Shown here piece by piece: positions 41,604 through 51,332 of a DNA stretch of 64,000 bases. The translations under genes were made by a program, and so were the position numbers. The notes under the pieces were generated by a model. The model was not told the DNA's origin. It was given only the letters and a program-made list of their open reading frames with translations, and did not search any database. Numbering within the stretch: position 1 is the first letter of the stretch; every line of letters starts with the position of its first letter. The DNA is from Methylotenera_A sp046594915 (GTDB taxonomy: Bacteria; Pseudomonadota; Gammaproteobacteria; Burkholderiales; Methylophilaceae), in the NCBI GenBank assembly GCA_046594915.1, contig JBKJRC010000009.1, positions 1 to 64,000 on the forward strand, read 5' to 3'.

Positions 41604-43652
41604 ATGGCCAATCGCCTTATTGAAGAAACCAGCCCTTATCTTTTGCAGCATGCCCAAAACCCTGTCGAATGGTATCCGTGGGGTGAGCAAGCACTCACTT
41701 TAGCGCGTGAATTAGATAAGCCAATTTTGCTTTCGATTGGTTATTCTGCCTGTCATTGGTGCCATGTAATGGCGCATGAATCGTTTGAAGATAATGATGT
41801 TGCCGCAATCATGAACAGCCACTTTATCAACATTAAAGTCGACCGCGAAGAACGACCCGATATCGATCAAATTTATCAAACCGCGCACAGTATGCTGTCG
41901 CAAAAAAGCGGTGGCTGGCCACTAACGGTTTTTTTAACCCCGAATCAAGAACCGTATTTTACTGGCACATATTTCCCCAAAACGCCGCGTTATCAATTGC
42001 CAGGTTTTGCCGATTTAATCCCACGCGTGGCGCAGTTTTATCATGAGCGCAAAGACGAGTTAACCATACAAAATGCTCAACTAATGGATGCGTTCAAACG
42101 CGCTAATCCATTACCTAGCAACGCATTAAATGTGAATCAAAGCACTTTACAGCACGCATTTGATGCGCTTGAGAGCAGTTTTGATTTCGAATATGGCGGT
42201 TTTGGTAGCGCGCCTAAATTTCCTAATCCAGCCGATATTACTTTGTTACTGCATGCCGCAAAAGCGGGTAATAAACAAGCGGAGGCGATGGCGTTACAGA
42301 TGCTGTCTGCTATGGCGAATGGTGGTATTTACGATCAATTGGGTGGTGGATTTTGCCGTTATTCAGTGGATGAGCGCTGGAGTATTCCGCATTTTGAAAA
42401 AATGTTGTACGACAATGGGCAATTGCTGTTTTTATATTGCGATGGCTGGCAGCTTAGCCAAAATCCGCGTTATCAGCAGGTTATCGAAGAAACAGTTGCT
42501 TGGTTGCAGCGCGAAATGCGCGATAAACAAGGTGCTTTTTATTCTTCATTAGATGCCGATTCACTGGATGTTAACGGACACAGCGAAGAGGGCGCATTTT
42601 ACGTATGGCAACCAACCGAAGTAAAAGCGTTATTAACGCCAGAAGAGTTTGCGGTAGCGAGCCGGTGTTATGGTTTTGACCGCGCCCCCAATTTTGAACA
42701 AGTGGCATGGCATCCTTATTTGGTAATTGCCCCAGAATCTGATGAGATTCACTTATTGACCAGTGCGCAGCGCAAATTATTTGCCGCACGAAAAAAACGC
42801 CCCTATCCAGGGCGTGATGACAAGATTCTGACCTCATGGAATGCACTGGTAATTAAAGGTTTGGCACGCGCTGGCCGTGTATTTAATCGGCCAGATTGGG
42901 TTAAGTTGGCATCAGATGCAGTCGATTTTATGCATGAAAAACTATGGCTAAATGAGCGATTGTTGGCCACTTGCAAAGAGGATGGCAGCGGCCATGCCAA
43001 TAACCATTATCGTGCCCATTTAAATGCCTACTTAGATGATTATGCCTATTTGTTAGATGCTTTAATTGAACTGATGCAGGCCAATTATCGTAGTCAGGAT
43101 TTAGCATTTGCAGAAGAATTGGCCGAGGCGTTATTAACCGATTTTGAAAGTGAAGACGGCGGTTTTTACTTTACCAGCCACAGCCATGAAACGCTGATTC
43201 ATCGTCCCAAACAAGGCTATGACAATGCCACGCCAAATGGCAATGGCATTGCAGCAGTGGCGCTGCAAAAATTGGGACATATTTTAGGTGAGCCACGCTA
43301 TCTGCAAGCGACGGAGCGCACATTAAAAGCGTTTGATAGCAGCATGGCGAACAATCCGGCCGCATGCGCTAGTTTATGTCATGCTTTGCAAGAGTACTTA
43401 ATGCCACCTACGCTGGCAATATTGCGTGGAGAATCCAGCAAAATTGCTGCTTGGCAAACAGCCATTCATCAAACTTATTATCCGCATCACCTATTTTTTT
43501 ACTTTGACGAAACCTGGCATAAAAAGCTAAGTGATTTGCCACAAACCTTGCAGCGACCATATGCAGAAGATGTCAACGCGTGGGTGTGCAAGGGCGTTAT
43601 TTGTTCTCAAAGTATTGACGATATACAGCAACTGTTAATAAATTTGCAGTGA
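41604..43652 (+). CDS. Cytosolic DUF255 thioredoxin-fold / YyaL-like protein
   Basis: A 682-residue protein of the YyaL / spermatogenesis-associated protein 20 family. The N-terminal thioredoxin-like domain (DUF255) has MANRLIEETSPYLLQHAQNP and the CHWC motif in SACHWCHVMAHESFED near 49-64, then KVDREERPDIDQIYQ and GGWPLTVFLTPNQEPYFTGT. The rest is a helical toroid resembling glycoside-processing barrels (FEYGGFGSAPKFPNP, ARKKRPYPGRDDKILTSWNA). It has no signal peptide, so it is cytosolic. Its biochemical role is not established. A periplasmic paralogue lies at 52729-54537. Confidence 0.88.
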   Translation: MANRLIEETSPYLLQHAQNPVEWYPWGEQALTLARELDKPILLSIGYSACHWCHVMAHESFEDNDVAAIMNSHFINIKVDREERPDIDQIYQTAHSMLSQKSGGWPLTVFLTPNQEPYFTGTYFPKTPRYQLPGFADLIPRVAQFYHERKDELTIQNAQLMDAFKRANPLPSNALNVNQSTLQHAFDALESSFDFEYGGFGSAPKFPNPADITLLLHAAKAGNKQAEAMALQMLSAMANGGIYDQLGGGFCRYSVDERWSIPHFEKMLYDNGQLLFLYCDGWQLSQNPRYQQVIEETVAWLQREMRDKQGAFYSSLDADSLDVNGHSEEGAFYVWQPTEVKALLTPEEFAVASRCYGFDRAPNFEQVAWHPYLVIAPESDEIHLLTSAQRKLFAARKKRPYPGRDDKILTSWNALVIKGLARAGRVFNRPDWVKLASDAVDFMHEKLWLNERLLATCKEDGSGHANNHYRAHLNAYLDDYAYLLDALIELMQANYRSQDLAFAEELAEALLTDFESEDGGFYFTSHSHETLIHRPKQGYDNATPNGNGIAAVALQKLGHILGEPRYLQATERTLKAFDSSMANNPAACASLCHALQEYLMPPTLAILRGESSKIAAWQTAIHQTYYPHHLFFYFDETWHKKLSDLPQTLQRPYAEDVNAWVCKGVICSQSIDDIQQLLINLQ

Positions 43653-43763
43653 AGGGATTGAAAAGCCACATGAGCTATTGTGATTTTTTAAATTATAGGT
43701 ATTATTAGTAGGCGAAAATTGCGGGTTAAGACAAAAATTATTACGGTAATTCAAGGAGATAGC

Positions 43764-44087
43764 ATGAAAGTTTTATTATCAACAATTGCGGTTGCTGGCA
43801 TGTTATTAGCGGGCCAGGTTAACGCTGCTAGTGCAGATGCTGCAAAAGCATTGGCACAAAAAAGTGGCTGTTTAGCTTGTCATAGTATTGATAAAAAAGT
43901 ACTCGGTCCAGCTTATAAAGATGTGGCTGCAAAATACAAAGGTGACAAAACGGCAGAAGCAAAATTGATTGCAAAAGTAAAAGTGGGTGGTAGCGGCGTT
44001 TGGGGCCCAATGCCAATGCCAGCGAATAGCCCACAAGTGAAAGATGAAGATATTAAAACAATTATTCAATGGATATTAACGCTTTAA
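43764..44087 (+). CDS. Class I c-type cytochrome (c551/c552 type)
   Basis: A small periplasmic electron carrier. The ATG at 43764, with AAGGAGAT just upstream, gives a 107-residue precursor with a signal peptide (MKVLLSTIAVAGMLLAGQVNA, about 22 residues). The mature part has one haem motif CLACH, followed by KKVLGPAYKDVAAKYKG, and the Met ligand in GPMPMPANSP, the layout of cytochromes c551/c552. Its oxidase or reductase partner cannot be told from position: no other respiratory gene is nearby. A strong terminator follows the stop codon. Confidence 0.93.
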   Translation: MKVLLSTIAVAGMLLAGQVNAASADAAKALAQKSGCLACHSIDKKVLGPAYKDVAAKYKGDKTAEAKLIAKVKVGGSGVWGPMPMPANSPQVKDEDIKTIIQWILTL

Positions 44088-44101
44088 TTGCGACAAACAA
44101 T

Positions 44102-44130
44102 AAAAAAGCCAGCTTTTAGCTGGCTTTTTT
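44102..44130. terminator. Bidirectional terminator after the cytochrome c gene
   Basis: AAAAAAGCCAGC (44102-44113) pairs with GCTGGCTTTTTT (44119-44130) around a 5-base loop, with T-runs on both strands. It serves the cytochrome gene and the convergent permease. The stem is identical to the one after rplQ (5809-5838). Confidence 0.9.
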
Positions 44131-44172
44131 ATTGATTAAAACTAATTTAGTATTTAAACAGAAAGCACATCA

Positions 44173-45570
44173 TTATGAATTAAGTTTGCTATGTCTGATT
44201 GAATAGATAAAGTAAAAAATAGTGCCGACTAAAATCCATAACCCAAAACGGTGCCAAGTGGATGCAGGTAAAAAGAACATCAGTGCGCTACAAGATAGTA
44301 TTCCCAATACTGGAATTAATGGGTTCCAGGGATTTTTGAATGGACGTGGCAAATCAGGTTGGCGAATGCGCAATACAATCACACCAATACACACCATGAC
44401 AAAAGCGGCTAAAGTACCAATATTCACTGTTTCTGCCAGTTCACCTAACGGAAAAAATCCAGCCACCAGCGACACTGCCAAACCACACATTAAAATAATG
44501 CGTGTCGGTGTTTGCCGGTCAGGGTTCACTTTAGAAAAAATAGGTGAAATCAATCCGTCGCGGCTCATGGCAAATAAAATACGTGTTAAGCCATATAACA
44601 ACACTAATAACACGGTGATTAAGCCAGCCAGAACGCCCGTTGCCACCAGTGTAGACGCCCATGTGTAGCCTAATTTTGTTAAAGCATAAGCCACTGGCGA
44701 TGTCGTATTTAGCTCGGTGTAAGGCACAACGCCAGTCAGTACAGCTGAGACAATAATATAAATAATGGTACAAAAAGCCAATGATGCGAGTAAGCCGATG
44801 GGTAGATCGCGTTGTGGATTTTTGGCTTCTTCTGCCGCTGTAGACACCGCATCAAACCCAAAATAGGCAAAAAATACCAATGATGCGCCGGCCAAAACGC
44901 CGATATTTTTGCCGTTATCCAAGGTTTCAAACCAGCCAAACGGCATAAATGGATGCCAGTTGGCTGTATTTAAATGACCAATAGATAAGGCAAGGAAAAT
45001 GGCGATGGTAGAGAGTTTGATGACCACGATAATATTGTTAAAACGTGCACTTTCTTTAACGCCTACAATCAGCAAAATAGTCAAAAGCCAAATAATCGCA
45101 AAAGCGGGCAGGTTAATCATGCCGCCCAGCATCGGCGCTTTGGTTAGCGCTTCGGGCAAATACACATTAAAGTTGGCTAGCGTATTCACAAAATAACCCG
45201 CCCAACCGTTGGCAACCGCCGCCGCACCGACGCCATATTCCAACAGTAAAATCCAACCCATAATCCAGGCAGCCAGTTCGCCAAAGGCAACATAACTGTA
45301 GCCGTAAGCACTACCAGATCCACCTACTGAAGCTGCCAGTTCTGCATAAGCTAAGGCCGCAAAGCCAGAAGCCACGCCTGCCAGCACAAAAGATAAAATC
45401 ACCGCAGGGCCAGATTGTGTGGCTGCTGCAAGGCCTGTAAGTACGAATATGCCTGTGCCGATGGCGCAACCGATTCCTAATAATGCCAAATCGAATGCAC
45501 TTAAACATTTTTTTAAACCGCTATTGGTGTGAGTTTCAACTGGTTTAGTGCGTAATAGTTTGGCGAGCAT
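44173..45570 (-). CDS. APC-superfamily amino-acid permease (cationic amino-acid type)
   Basis: A 465-residue inner-membrane permease with about twelve helices. The APC substrate motif GIGCAIGTGIFVLTGLAAA sits in the first helix, followed by GPAVILSFVLAGVASGFAAL and the cytosolic AAEEAKNPQRDLPIG. It resembles the YfnA / cationic amino-acid transporter group. The substrate cannot be fixed from the sequence. The start is the ATG at 45570, with TAGGA six to seven bases upstream; the TTG nine codons earlier is less likely. Confidence 0.88.
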   Translation of the reverse strand: MLAKLLRTKPVETHTNSGLKKCLSAFDLALLGIGCAIGTGIFVLTGLAAATQSGPAVILSFVLAGVASGFAALAYAELAASVGGSGSAYGYSYVAFGELAAWIMGWILLLEYGVGAAAVANGWAGYFVNTLANFNVYLPEALTKAPMLGGMINLPAFAIIWLLTILLIVGVKESARFNNIIVVIKLSTIAIFLALSIGHLNTANWHPFMPFGWFETLDNGKNIGVLAGASLVFFAYFGFDAVSTAAEEAKNPQRDLPIGLLASLAFCTIIYIIVSAVLTGVVPYTELNTTSPVAYALTKLGYTWASTLVATGVLAGLITVLLVLLYGLTRILFAMSRDGLISPIFSKVNPDRQTPTRIILMCGLAVSLVAGFFPLGELAETVNIGTLAAFVMVCIGVIVLRIRQPDLPRPFKNPWNPLIPVLGILSCSALMFFLPASTWHRFGLWILVGTIFYFIYSIRHSKLNS

Positions 45571-45683
45571 ATGGGTTCCTACAGCGGGTTTGCACAACAG
45601 TTAAATGGTAACGATTAAATGACAGCGGCCAAGGCTCAAGCCTAAACACTAAAAGGCTTAGCGTCAATGTCTGGATTTAGCTT

Positions 45684-47000
45684 TTAGTCTTTAAATGCTT
45701 GCGTTAATGCTTGAATCATATAGTGATGATCTAACACGCCCGCACTTTCGCGCAAACTATGCATTGCCCACATCGGGCAGCCAACATCAACAGTTGCAAC
45801 ACCTAATTGCGCTGCAATAATCGGCCCAATAGTGCTACCGCAACCTAAATCGCTGCGATGTGTATATTGTTGATAAGGCACATTGGCTTGATTGCAAATT
45901 TGCATAAAACGCGCAGCGGTATCGGCGTTGCTGGCATAGCGATGATTGCAATTGGTTTTAATCACCACGCCGTGATTTACCAAAACGTGATGATTGGGTT
46001 CGTAACTGCCCGCAAAATTGGGATGATAAGCATGCGCCATGTCGGCGCTGACAAAAAAACTTTTCGCCAGTGTGCGTAAAGTATCCGCAGTATTTAAATT
46101 ATCATGCGCCGTAATACGCTTGATGACATCACTTAAAAAACTGCCGCTGGCGCCTGTCGCGCTTTCACTGCCGATTTCTTCGTGATCGAACAGGGCGATG
46201 ATATTGGTAGCATTATTATCTTTGGCAGCCAGCAAAGCCGTCATTGCTGCGTGGCAGGAAGCTAAATTATCCAGTTGACTATTGGCAATAAATTCCTGGT
46301 TTGCGCCCCAAAAACTGCCTTTTTGCGTATCGTATACATTCAGTTCCCAACTGAGTATGTCTTTACTTTTAACATTTATTGCCTTGGAAATATGGTTAAG
46401 TAGTTGCGCGTCCGCTTCAATACCAGCTTGCGATTCACCAAATATCAGCGGTAATTCCTCTTGCTTGTTAAACTTTAAGCCTTTCTCATTGACGTCGCGG
46501 TTCATGTGAATCGCCAAGTTAGGCAGTCGCATTAATGTTTCGTCAAACTTGATTAAGTGCGTATCAAAATTGGTAGCATTCTTAATCATCACGCGGCCTG
46601 CGATACTTAAATCGCGGTCGGAAAAAGTGGCCAGAATTGGCCCGCCGTACACCTCAACGCCAATGCGCACCAAGCCGCTTGAACCAAACGCAGCCTGCGG
46701 TTTTAAGCGTAGGCCAGGCGAATCGGTATGCGCGCCAATTAAGCGAAAACCCGTTTCAGCCAGTGGCTGGTTGCCCAGTGAAAAAGCGATGATAGAAGCG
46801 CCGCCACGCACTACAAAATATTTGCCCAAAGGTGCAAATTGCCATACTTGGGTTTCAAATAGTTGTTGATAACCTTGAGCTAATAATTGCTGACTAAGCG
46901 TTTCAACCGCATGCCAAGGGCTGGGGCTGGCGTCAATAAAATCTAATAGGGCTTGCGCCTGATTTTTTGCAGATAAAGCAGTTAAAGTTGTTTTGGTCAT
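45684..47000 (-). CDS. apeB: M18-family aminopeptidase
   Basis: A zinc-dependent cytosolic aminopeptidase of the M18 family. The 438 residues show the metal-site segments IGAHTDSPGLRLKP near 84-97, SQLDNLASCHAAM, LFDHEEIGSESATGASGSF, DMAHAYHPNF and the C-terminal GCPMWAMHSLRESAGVLDHH. Together they cover the metal ligands and the catalytic Glu in HEE. The ATG at 47000 is chosen over a TTG at 47039 that would overlap hemF. It is the last gene of the purine-haem gene string and may be cotranscribed with hemF. Confidence 0.92.
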   Translation of the reverse strand: MTKTTLTALSAKNQAQALLDFIDASPSPWHAVETLSQQLLAQGYQQLFETQVWQFAPLGKYFVVRGGASIIAFSLGNQPLAETGFRLIGAHTDSPGLRLKPQAAFGSSGLVRIGVEVYGGPILATFSDRDLSIAGRVMIKNATNFDTHLIKFDETLMRLPNLAIHMNRDVNEKGLKFNKQEELPLIFGESQAGIEADAQLLNHISKAINVKSKDILSWELNVYDTQKGSFWGANQEFIANSQLDNLASCHAAMTALLAAKDNNATNIIALFDHEEIGSESATGASGSFLSDVIKRITAHDNLNTADTLRTLAKSFFVSADMAHAYHPNFAGSYEPNHHVLVNHGVVIKTNCNHRYASNADTAARFMQICNQANVPYQQYTHRSDLGCGSTIGPIIAAQLGVATVDVGCPMWAMHSLRESAGVLDHHYMIQALTQAFKD

Positions 47001-47019
47001 ATTGAATAGATTTTTTAAA

Positions 47020-48093
47020 TTAAACCCAGTTTCTATCAATTAAAAAATCGGTATAGAGCTTTGCCTCTGGGCTATCTTTGTCTGGTTTCCAGTCGTAGCG
47101 CCATTTTACGATAGGCGGCATTGACATTAAAATGGATTCTGTACGGCCATTGGATTGCAAACCAAATAAAGTGCCGCGGTCAAATACCAGGTTAAATTCC
47201 ACATACCTGCCACGTCTGTAAGCTTGAAAATCGCGCTCGTTTTCTGTGTATGGCGTATCTTTGCGACGTTGCAAAATGGGCAAATAAGCCTGTAAAAAGC
47301 TCTCGCCCACTGCGCGTTGCAATGCAAAACTTTGCTCAAAACTTAACACATTAAAATCATCAAAAAAGATACCGCCTACACCGCGTGGCTCTTTGCGATG
47401 TTTTAAATAAAAATACTCGTCACATTGTTTTTTAAATTGTGGGTAGTAAGCGACATCAAAGATATCAAGCGTAGTTTTGTTGGTGCGATGAAAATGCACG
47501 CAGTCTTCTTTGAAGCCGTAGTAGGGCGTTAAGTCCATGCCGCCGCCAAACCACCAAATATCCTCATCAGTCTTTGCGGCTACAACTGCGTTGGCTGCGT
47601 CTTCAACCGCTTGCCGTGATTTTTTATCTACTGCGATGTAATCGACAACGTGTGCTGTCTGCGCGCTTACATCCTTGCCGCCTTGTTTCGCTCGCAAATC
47701 CTGTGAGGATATTAGCTCAGGTGTGTCGGCTTTCATGGGTGCTTTGGCCACAAAAAAACGAATATTCATGTGCACGGTTGGTACATAAGGATTGCGTGGG
47801 TGCAATACTAATGAGACGCCCATTGCTTCCCAAGCGCGGCCAGTGGCTTCGGGGTGTGCGATTGTTGCTGCTGGCGGTAATTTGCTGCCGAGTACATGCG
47901 AAAAACCAACACCAGCACGTTCAAACACGTTGCCGCCTTCTAGCAGGCAAGTTGTACCGCCACCGCCTTCTGGGCGATTCCAGCTATCATGCAAAAATGT
48001 TTTGCCATCCACCAATTCAAGCGCTTCTACAATCTGGCTCTGCAGGTTTTGCAAAAAATGTAGTACAGCATCGGTGTTAATGGGTTTGTTCAC
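47020..48093 (-). CDS. hemF: Oxygen-dependent coproporphyrinogen III oxidase with internal insertion
   Basis: HemF oxidatively decarboxylates coproporphyrinogen III to protoporphyrinogen IX. The 357 residues contain EGGGGTTCLLEGGNVFERAG near 42-61, NPYVPTVHMNIRFFVA near 101-116, WWFGGGMDLTPYYGFKEDCV near 180-199, RGVGGIFFDD and RRGRYVEFNLVFDRGTLFGL. Usual HemF is about 300 residues. The excess is an insertion of some 50-60 residues (about 118-178), between strand NIRFFVA and WWFGGG, which are nearly adjacent in the E. coli enzyme. All core motifs remain, so activity is likely kept. It follows purD by 19 bases. Confidence 0.94.
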   Translation of the reverse strand: MNKPINTDAVLHFLQNLQSQIVEALELVDGKTFLHDSWNRPEGGGGTTCLLEGGNVFERAGVGFSHVLGSKLPPAATIAHPEATGRAWEAMGVSLVLHPRNPYVPTVHMNIRFFVAKAPMKADTPELISSQDLRAKQGGKDVSAQTAHVVDYIAVDKKSRQAVEDAANAVVAAKTDEDIWWFGGGMDLTPYYGFKEDCVHFHRTNKTTLDIFDVAYYPQFKKQCDEYFYLKHRKEPRGVGGIFFDDFNVLSFEQSFALQRAVGESFLQAYLPILQRRKDTPYTENERDFQAYRRGRYVEFNLVFDRGTLFGLQSNGRTESILMSMPPIVKWRYDWKPDKDSPEAKLYTDFLIDRNWV

Positions 48094-48112
48094 AATGCGT
48101 TAACTTAATTGT

Positions 48113-49381
48113 TTAACCTTTAACGGCTCTAAACCCAATATCGGTGCGATATTGTGCGCCATCAAATTTAATTTGATCGACTATTTTATATGCTTGTTGT
48201 TGCGCGAATTTTACCGTTTCACCTAATGCCGTTATGCATAATACGCGGCCACCTGTGGTAATTACTTTGCCGTCACTTAACTGTGTACCAGCATGAAAAA
48301 CATGCGCCTCATCACCCAGTTTTGGTAAGCCTGTAATTTCGTCATGCAGTCTTGGCGTTTCTGGGTAGTTATGCGATGCCATCACTACACCAAGCGCGGT
48401 GCGTCTATCCCATTCTGTTTTGGCAAGGTCTAGCGTACCATTTACCGCATGCTCAGCCAAAGCCACAAAGTCGGATTTTAATCGCAACATAATCGGCTGC
48501 GTTTCTGGGTCACCCATACGGCAATTAAACTCCAATGTTTTTACATTGCCATCTGGCGAAATCATCAAGCCTGCATACAAAAAGCCAGTGTAAGGAATGC
48601 CTTCTTTGGCCATGCCTTCAACCGTTGGGCGAATAATCTCACGCATCACTTTAGCATGTATTTCCGGCGTGACGACGGGCGCAGGCGAATAGGCGCCCAT
48701 GCCACCAGTGTTTGGCCCTAAGTCTTTGTCTAGTAAACGTTTATGGTCTTGGCTGGTGGCTAGTGGCAAGATATTTTTGCCATCTACCATCACAATAAAA
48801 CTGGCTTCTTCACCCGTTAAAAATTCCTCAATCACCACGCGTGCGCCAGCGTCACCCAGTTTGTTATCCGATAGCATGGCGTCAATTGCCGCATGCGCTT
48901 CGTCTTTATTCATGGCGACGACTACCCCTTTGCCAGCGGCTAAACCATCGGCTTTAATCACAATCGGCGCGCCTTGGGCTTGCACATAATCATGTGCCAG
49001 TTTTGTATCGGTAAATGTGGCATAAGCGGCGGTCGGAATATTATGGCGAAGCATAAAAGCTTTGGCGAAATCCTTGCTCGATTCCAGTTGTGCCGCTGCT
49101 TTAGTTGGGCCAAAAATCTTCAAGCCGTTAGCCCTAAACACATCAACCACACCAAGTGACAAAGGCGCTTCTGGGCCAACTATAGTCAGATTAATTTGCT
49201 CTTTTTGCGCAAATGCAAGTAAATCTGCAACGCTGGAAATCGGCACATTCAGCATATCGGGATTAAGCGCAGTACCCGCATTGCCAGGTGCGACAAATAC
49301 ACGGCTAATTTGCTTATTTTGCGCGATTTTCCATGCCAATGCATGTTCACGACCACCGCCACCAATCACTAACACTTTCAT
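48113..49381 (-). CDS. purD: Phosphoribosylamine-glycine ligase
   Basis: PurD joins glycine to phosphoribosylamine with ATP, the second step of purine synthesis. The 422 residues show the N-terminal MKVLVIGGGGREHALAWKIA, the ATP-grasp segment VIKADGLAAGKGVVVA near 138, the signature GPNTGGMGAYSPAP, and the metal-site region FNCRMGDPETQPIMLRL. Length is standard. It is 26 bases downstream of purH on the same strand, the usual purH-purD pair. Confidence 0.97.
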   Translation of the reverse strand: MKVLVIGGGGREHALAWKIAQNKQISRVFVAPGNAGTALNPDMLNVPISSVADLLAFAQKEQINLTIVGPEAPLSLGVVDVFRANGLKIFGPTKAAAQLESSKDFAKAFMLRHNIPTAAYATFTDTKLAHDYVQAQGAPIVIKADGLAAGKGVVVAMNKDEAHAAIDAMLSDNKLGDAGARVVIEEFLTGEEASFIVMVDGKNILPLATSQDHKRLLDKDLGPNTGGMGAYSPAPVVTPEIHAKVMREIIRPTVEGMAKEGIPYTGFLYAGLMISPDGNVKTLEFNCRMGDPETQPIMLRLKSDFVALAEHAVNGTLDLAKTEWDRRTALGVVMASHNYPETPRLHDEITGLPKLGDEAHVFHAGTQLSDGKVITTGGRVLCITALGETVKFAQQQAYKIVDQIKFDGAQYRTDIGFRAVKG

Positions 49382-49407
49382 GCTTAATTATCCTTTAGCC
49401 ATTGTGA

Positions 49408-50997
49408 TTAATGTCTGAAATGACGGATGCCAGTTAGCACCATGATTAAACCATGTTCATCTGCGGCGGCAATCACTTCTTCATCGCGCATGCTACCACC
49501 GGGTTGAATCACGCAGCTGGCACCCGCTTCGGCCAATACATCAATGCCATCACGGAAAGGGAAGAATGCATCGGATGCAACGACTGAATTTTTTAATGAT
49601 AGGCCAGCATTCTGTGCTTTAATCGCGGCGATTTTGGTGCTGTCAACGCGGCTCATTTGGCCTGCGCCAACGCCCAATGTCATGCCGTTGCCGCAGAAAA
49701 CAATGGCATTGGATTTAACGTATTTCGCCACATTCCACGCAAATAGCATATCGGCCAATTGTTGTGTTGTTGGTTGTTTTTTAGAAACAATTTTTAAATC
49801 CACTTGGCTAATTTGATGATTATCGGCAGTTTGAATCAAAATACCTGAACCCACGCGTTTAATATCGTGTGAGTTGCGGCCTTGTTCCCAAGCAGTGCTT
49901 CCGCCTGTTGGTAAGTAGATTTTTAATACACGCACATTGGCTTTAGCGGCAAATATGGCTAAGGCTTCATCGGTAAATTCTGGCGCAATCAGCACCTCAA
50001 CAAATTGCTTGCTCACCGCTTCAGCCGTTGCGGCATCTACCAAGCTATTAAAAGCAATAATGCCACCAAACGCGCTGGTAGGATCGGTTTGAAACGCTTT
50101 GCTATAGGCTTGTAATGCGCTTTCGCCCACTGCAACGCCGCAAGGATTGGCGTGTTTTACAATCACACAGGCAACATCGTTGCTAAATGATTTGACGGTT
50201 TCCCACGCTGCATCGGCGTCGGCAATATTGTTATAGCTCAGCTCTTTACCTTGCAATTGTTTCGCTGTGACTAGTGAGCCAGGCGCAGGGTATAAATCGC
50301 GGTAAAAAGCGGCTTGCTGATGAGGATTTTCGCCATAGCGTAAATCTTGCAGTTTGATAAAGCGACCATTGGTTTGCGCAGAAAAAGCGCTGCGTGAGCC
50401 ATCTGGATTGAAGGATGATAAGTAATCGCTGATAGCGCCATCGTAATTACTGATGCGGTTAAATGCCGCGATAGATAGTTTAAAGTTGGTTTCTGCGCTG
50501 ATAGTGCCGCTATTGTTTTCAAGTTCAGCAATTACATCGGCGTACTGGCTAAAATCGGTTAAAACCGATACATCTTTCCAGTTTTTGGCTGCACTACGCA
50601 CCATGGCAGGGCCACCGATATCAATGTTTTCAATCGCATCTTCCAATGTGCTGTCTGGCTTGGCAATGGTTGCTTCAAAAGGATATAGATTGACCACCAC
50701 CATGTCGATATTGGGAATATTCGCCGCTTGCATTGCGCTCACATGCTCAGGCAAATCGCGCCTACCCAAAATGCCGCCATGCACTTTTGGGTGCAGGGTT
50801 TTAACGCGGCCATCGAGCATTTCGGTAAAGCCTGTGTAGTCGCCTACCTCTACCACTTCAACGTTATTATCGCGTAATAATTTTGCGGTGCCGCCAGTAG
50901 ATAAAATTTCTACTTGTAGTTTGCTTAATACAAGAGCTAATTCTAAAACACCTTGTTTGTCTGAAACACTGATGAGTGCGCGTTTGATCATTGCCAT
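49408..50997 (-). CDS. purH: Bifunctional AICAR transformylase / IMP cyclohydrolase
   Basis: PurH performs the last two steps to IMP. The 529 residues contain the N-terminal IMP-cyclohydrolase domain (RALISVSDKQGV near 6-17, STGGTAKLLRDN, RVKTLHPKVHGGILGRRD) and the AICAR transformylase domain (RYGENPHQQAAFYRD, KHANPCGVA with the catalytic Lys and His, and AFFPFRDGIDVLAEAG). The start is the ATG at 50997, though the Met two codons on is also possible. It lies downstream of fis, a common order in betaproteobacteria. Confidence 0.97.
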   Translation of the reverse strand: MAMIKRALISVSDKQGVLELALVLSKLQVEILSTGGTAKLLRDNNVEVVEVGDYTGFTEMLDGRVKTLHPKVHGGILGRRDLPEHVSAMQAANIPNIDMVVVNLYPFEATIAKPDSTLEDAIENIDIGGPAMVRSAAKNWKDVSVLTDFSQYADVIAELENNSGTISAETNFKLSIAAFNRISNYDGAISDYLSSFNPDGSRSAFSAQTNGRFIKLQDLRYGENPHQQAAFYRDLYPAPGSLVTAKQLQGKELSYNNIADADAAWETVKSFSNDVACVIVKHANPCGVAVGESALQAYSKAFQTDPTSAFGGIIAFNSLVDAATAEAVSKQFVEVLIAPEFTDEALAIFAAKANVRVLKIYLPTGGSTAWEQGRNSHDIKRVGSGILIQTADNHQISQVDLKIVSKKQPTTQQLADMLFAWNVAKYVKSNAIVFCGNGMTLGVGAGQMSRVDSTKIAAIKAQNAGLSLKNSVVASDAFFPFRDGIDVLAEAGASCVIQPGGSMRDEEVIAAADEHGLIMVLTGIRHFRH

Positions 50998-51095
50998 AGT
51001 TTTTACTGAGTATTGATGATGTTAAGAAAAATCGGATTTATATTTATATGCAGAAAAGTCAGCATAAAAATTGTGTTAAGTAGCACATTTTGCCA

Positions 51096-51332
51096 TTAGC
51101 TTAGGCCATATTGCGCCATTTTTTTGCGCAGCGTATTGCGGTTTAAACCGAGTATTTCAGCCGCTTTTGATTGATTACCGCCCACTTTATTCAAGATAAA
51201 TTCCAGCATCGGTTTTTCTACGCAGCCCAGTACCATATCGTAAATGGCATGCGGCGGTTGCCCGTCTAAATGCTTAAAGTAATCTTCCAGCGATTCTTCA
51301 ATTGCGGTAGAAAGTTTGCACGAATTGGTCAT
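51096..51332 (-). CDS. fis: DNA-binding protein Fis
   Basis: Fis is a nucleoid-associated homodimer that bends DNA and regulates rRNA and many other promoters. The 78 residues show the dimer region (ESLEDYFKHLDG near 14-25) and the C-terminal helix-turn-helix NQSKAAEILGLNRNTLRKKM near 54-73, nearly the family consensus. It is somewhat shorter at the N-terminus than the 98-residue E. coli protein, as normal for betaproteobacteria. Its ATG overlaps the dusB stop by one base, so translation is probably coupled. Confidence 0.95.
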   Translation of the reverse strand: MTNSCKLSTAIEESLEDYFKHLDGQPPHAIYDMVLGCVEKPMLEFILNKVGGNQSKAAEILGLNRNTLRKKMAQYGLS

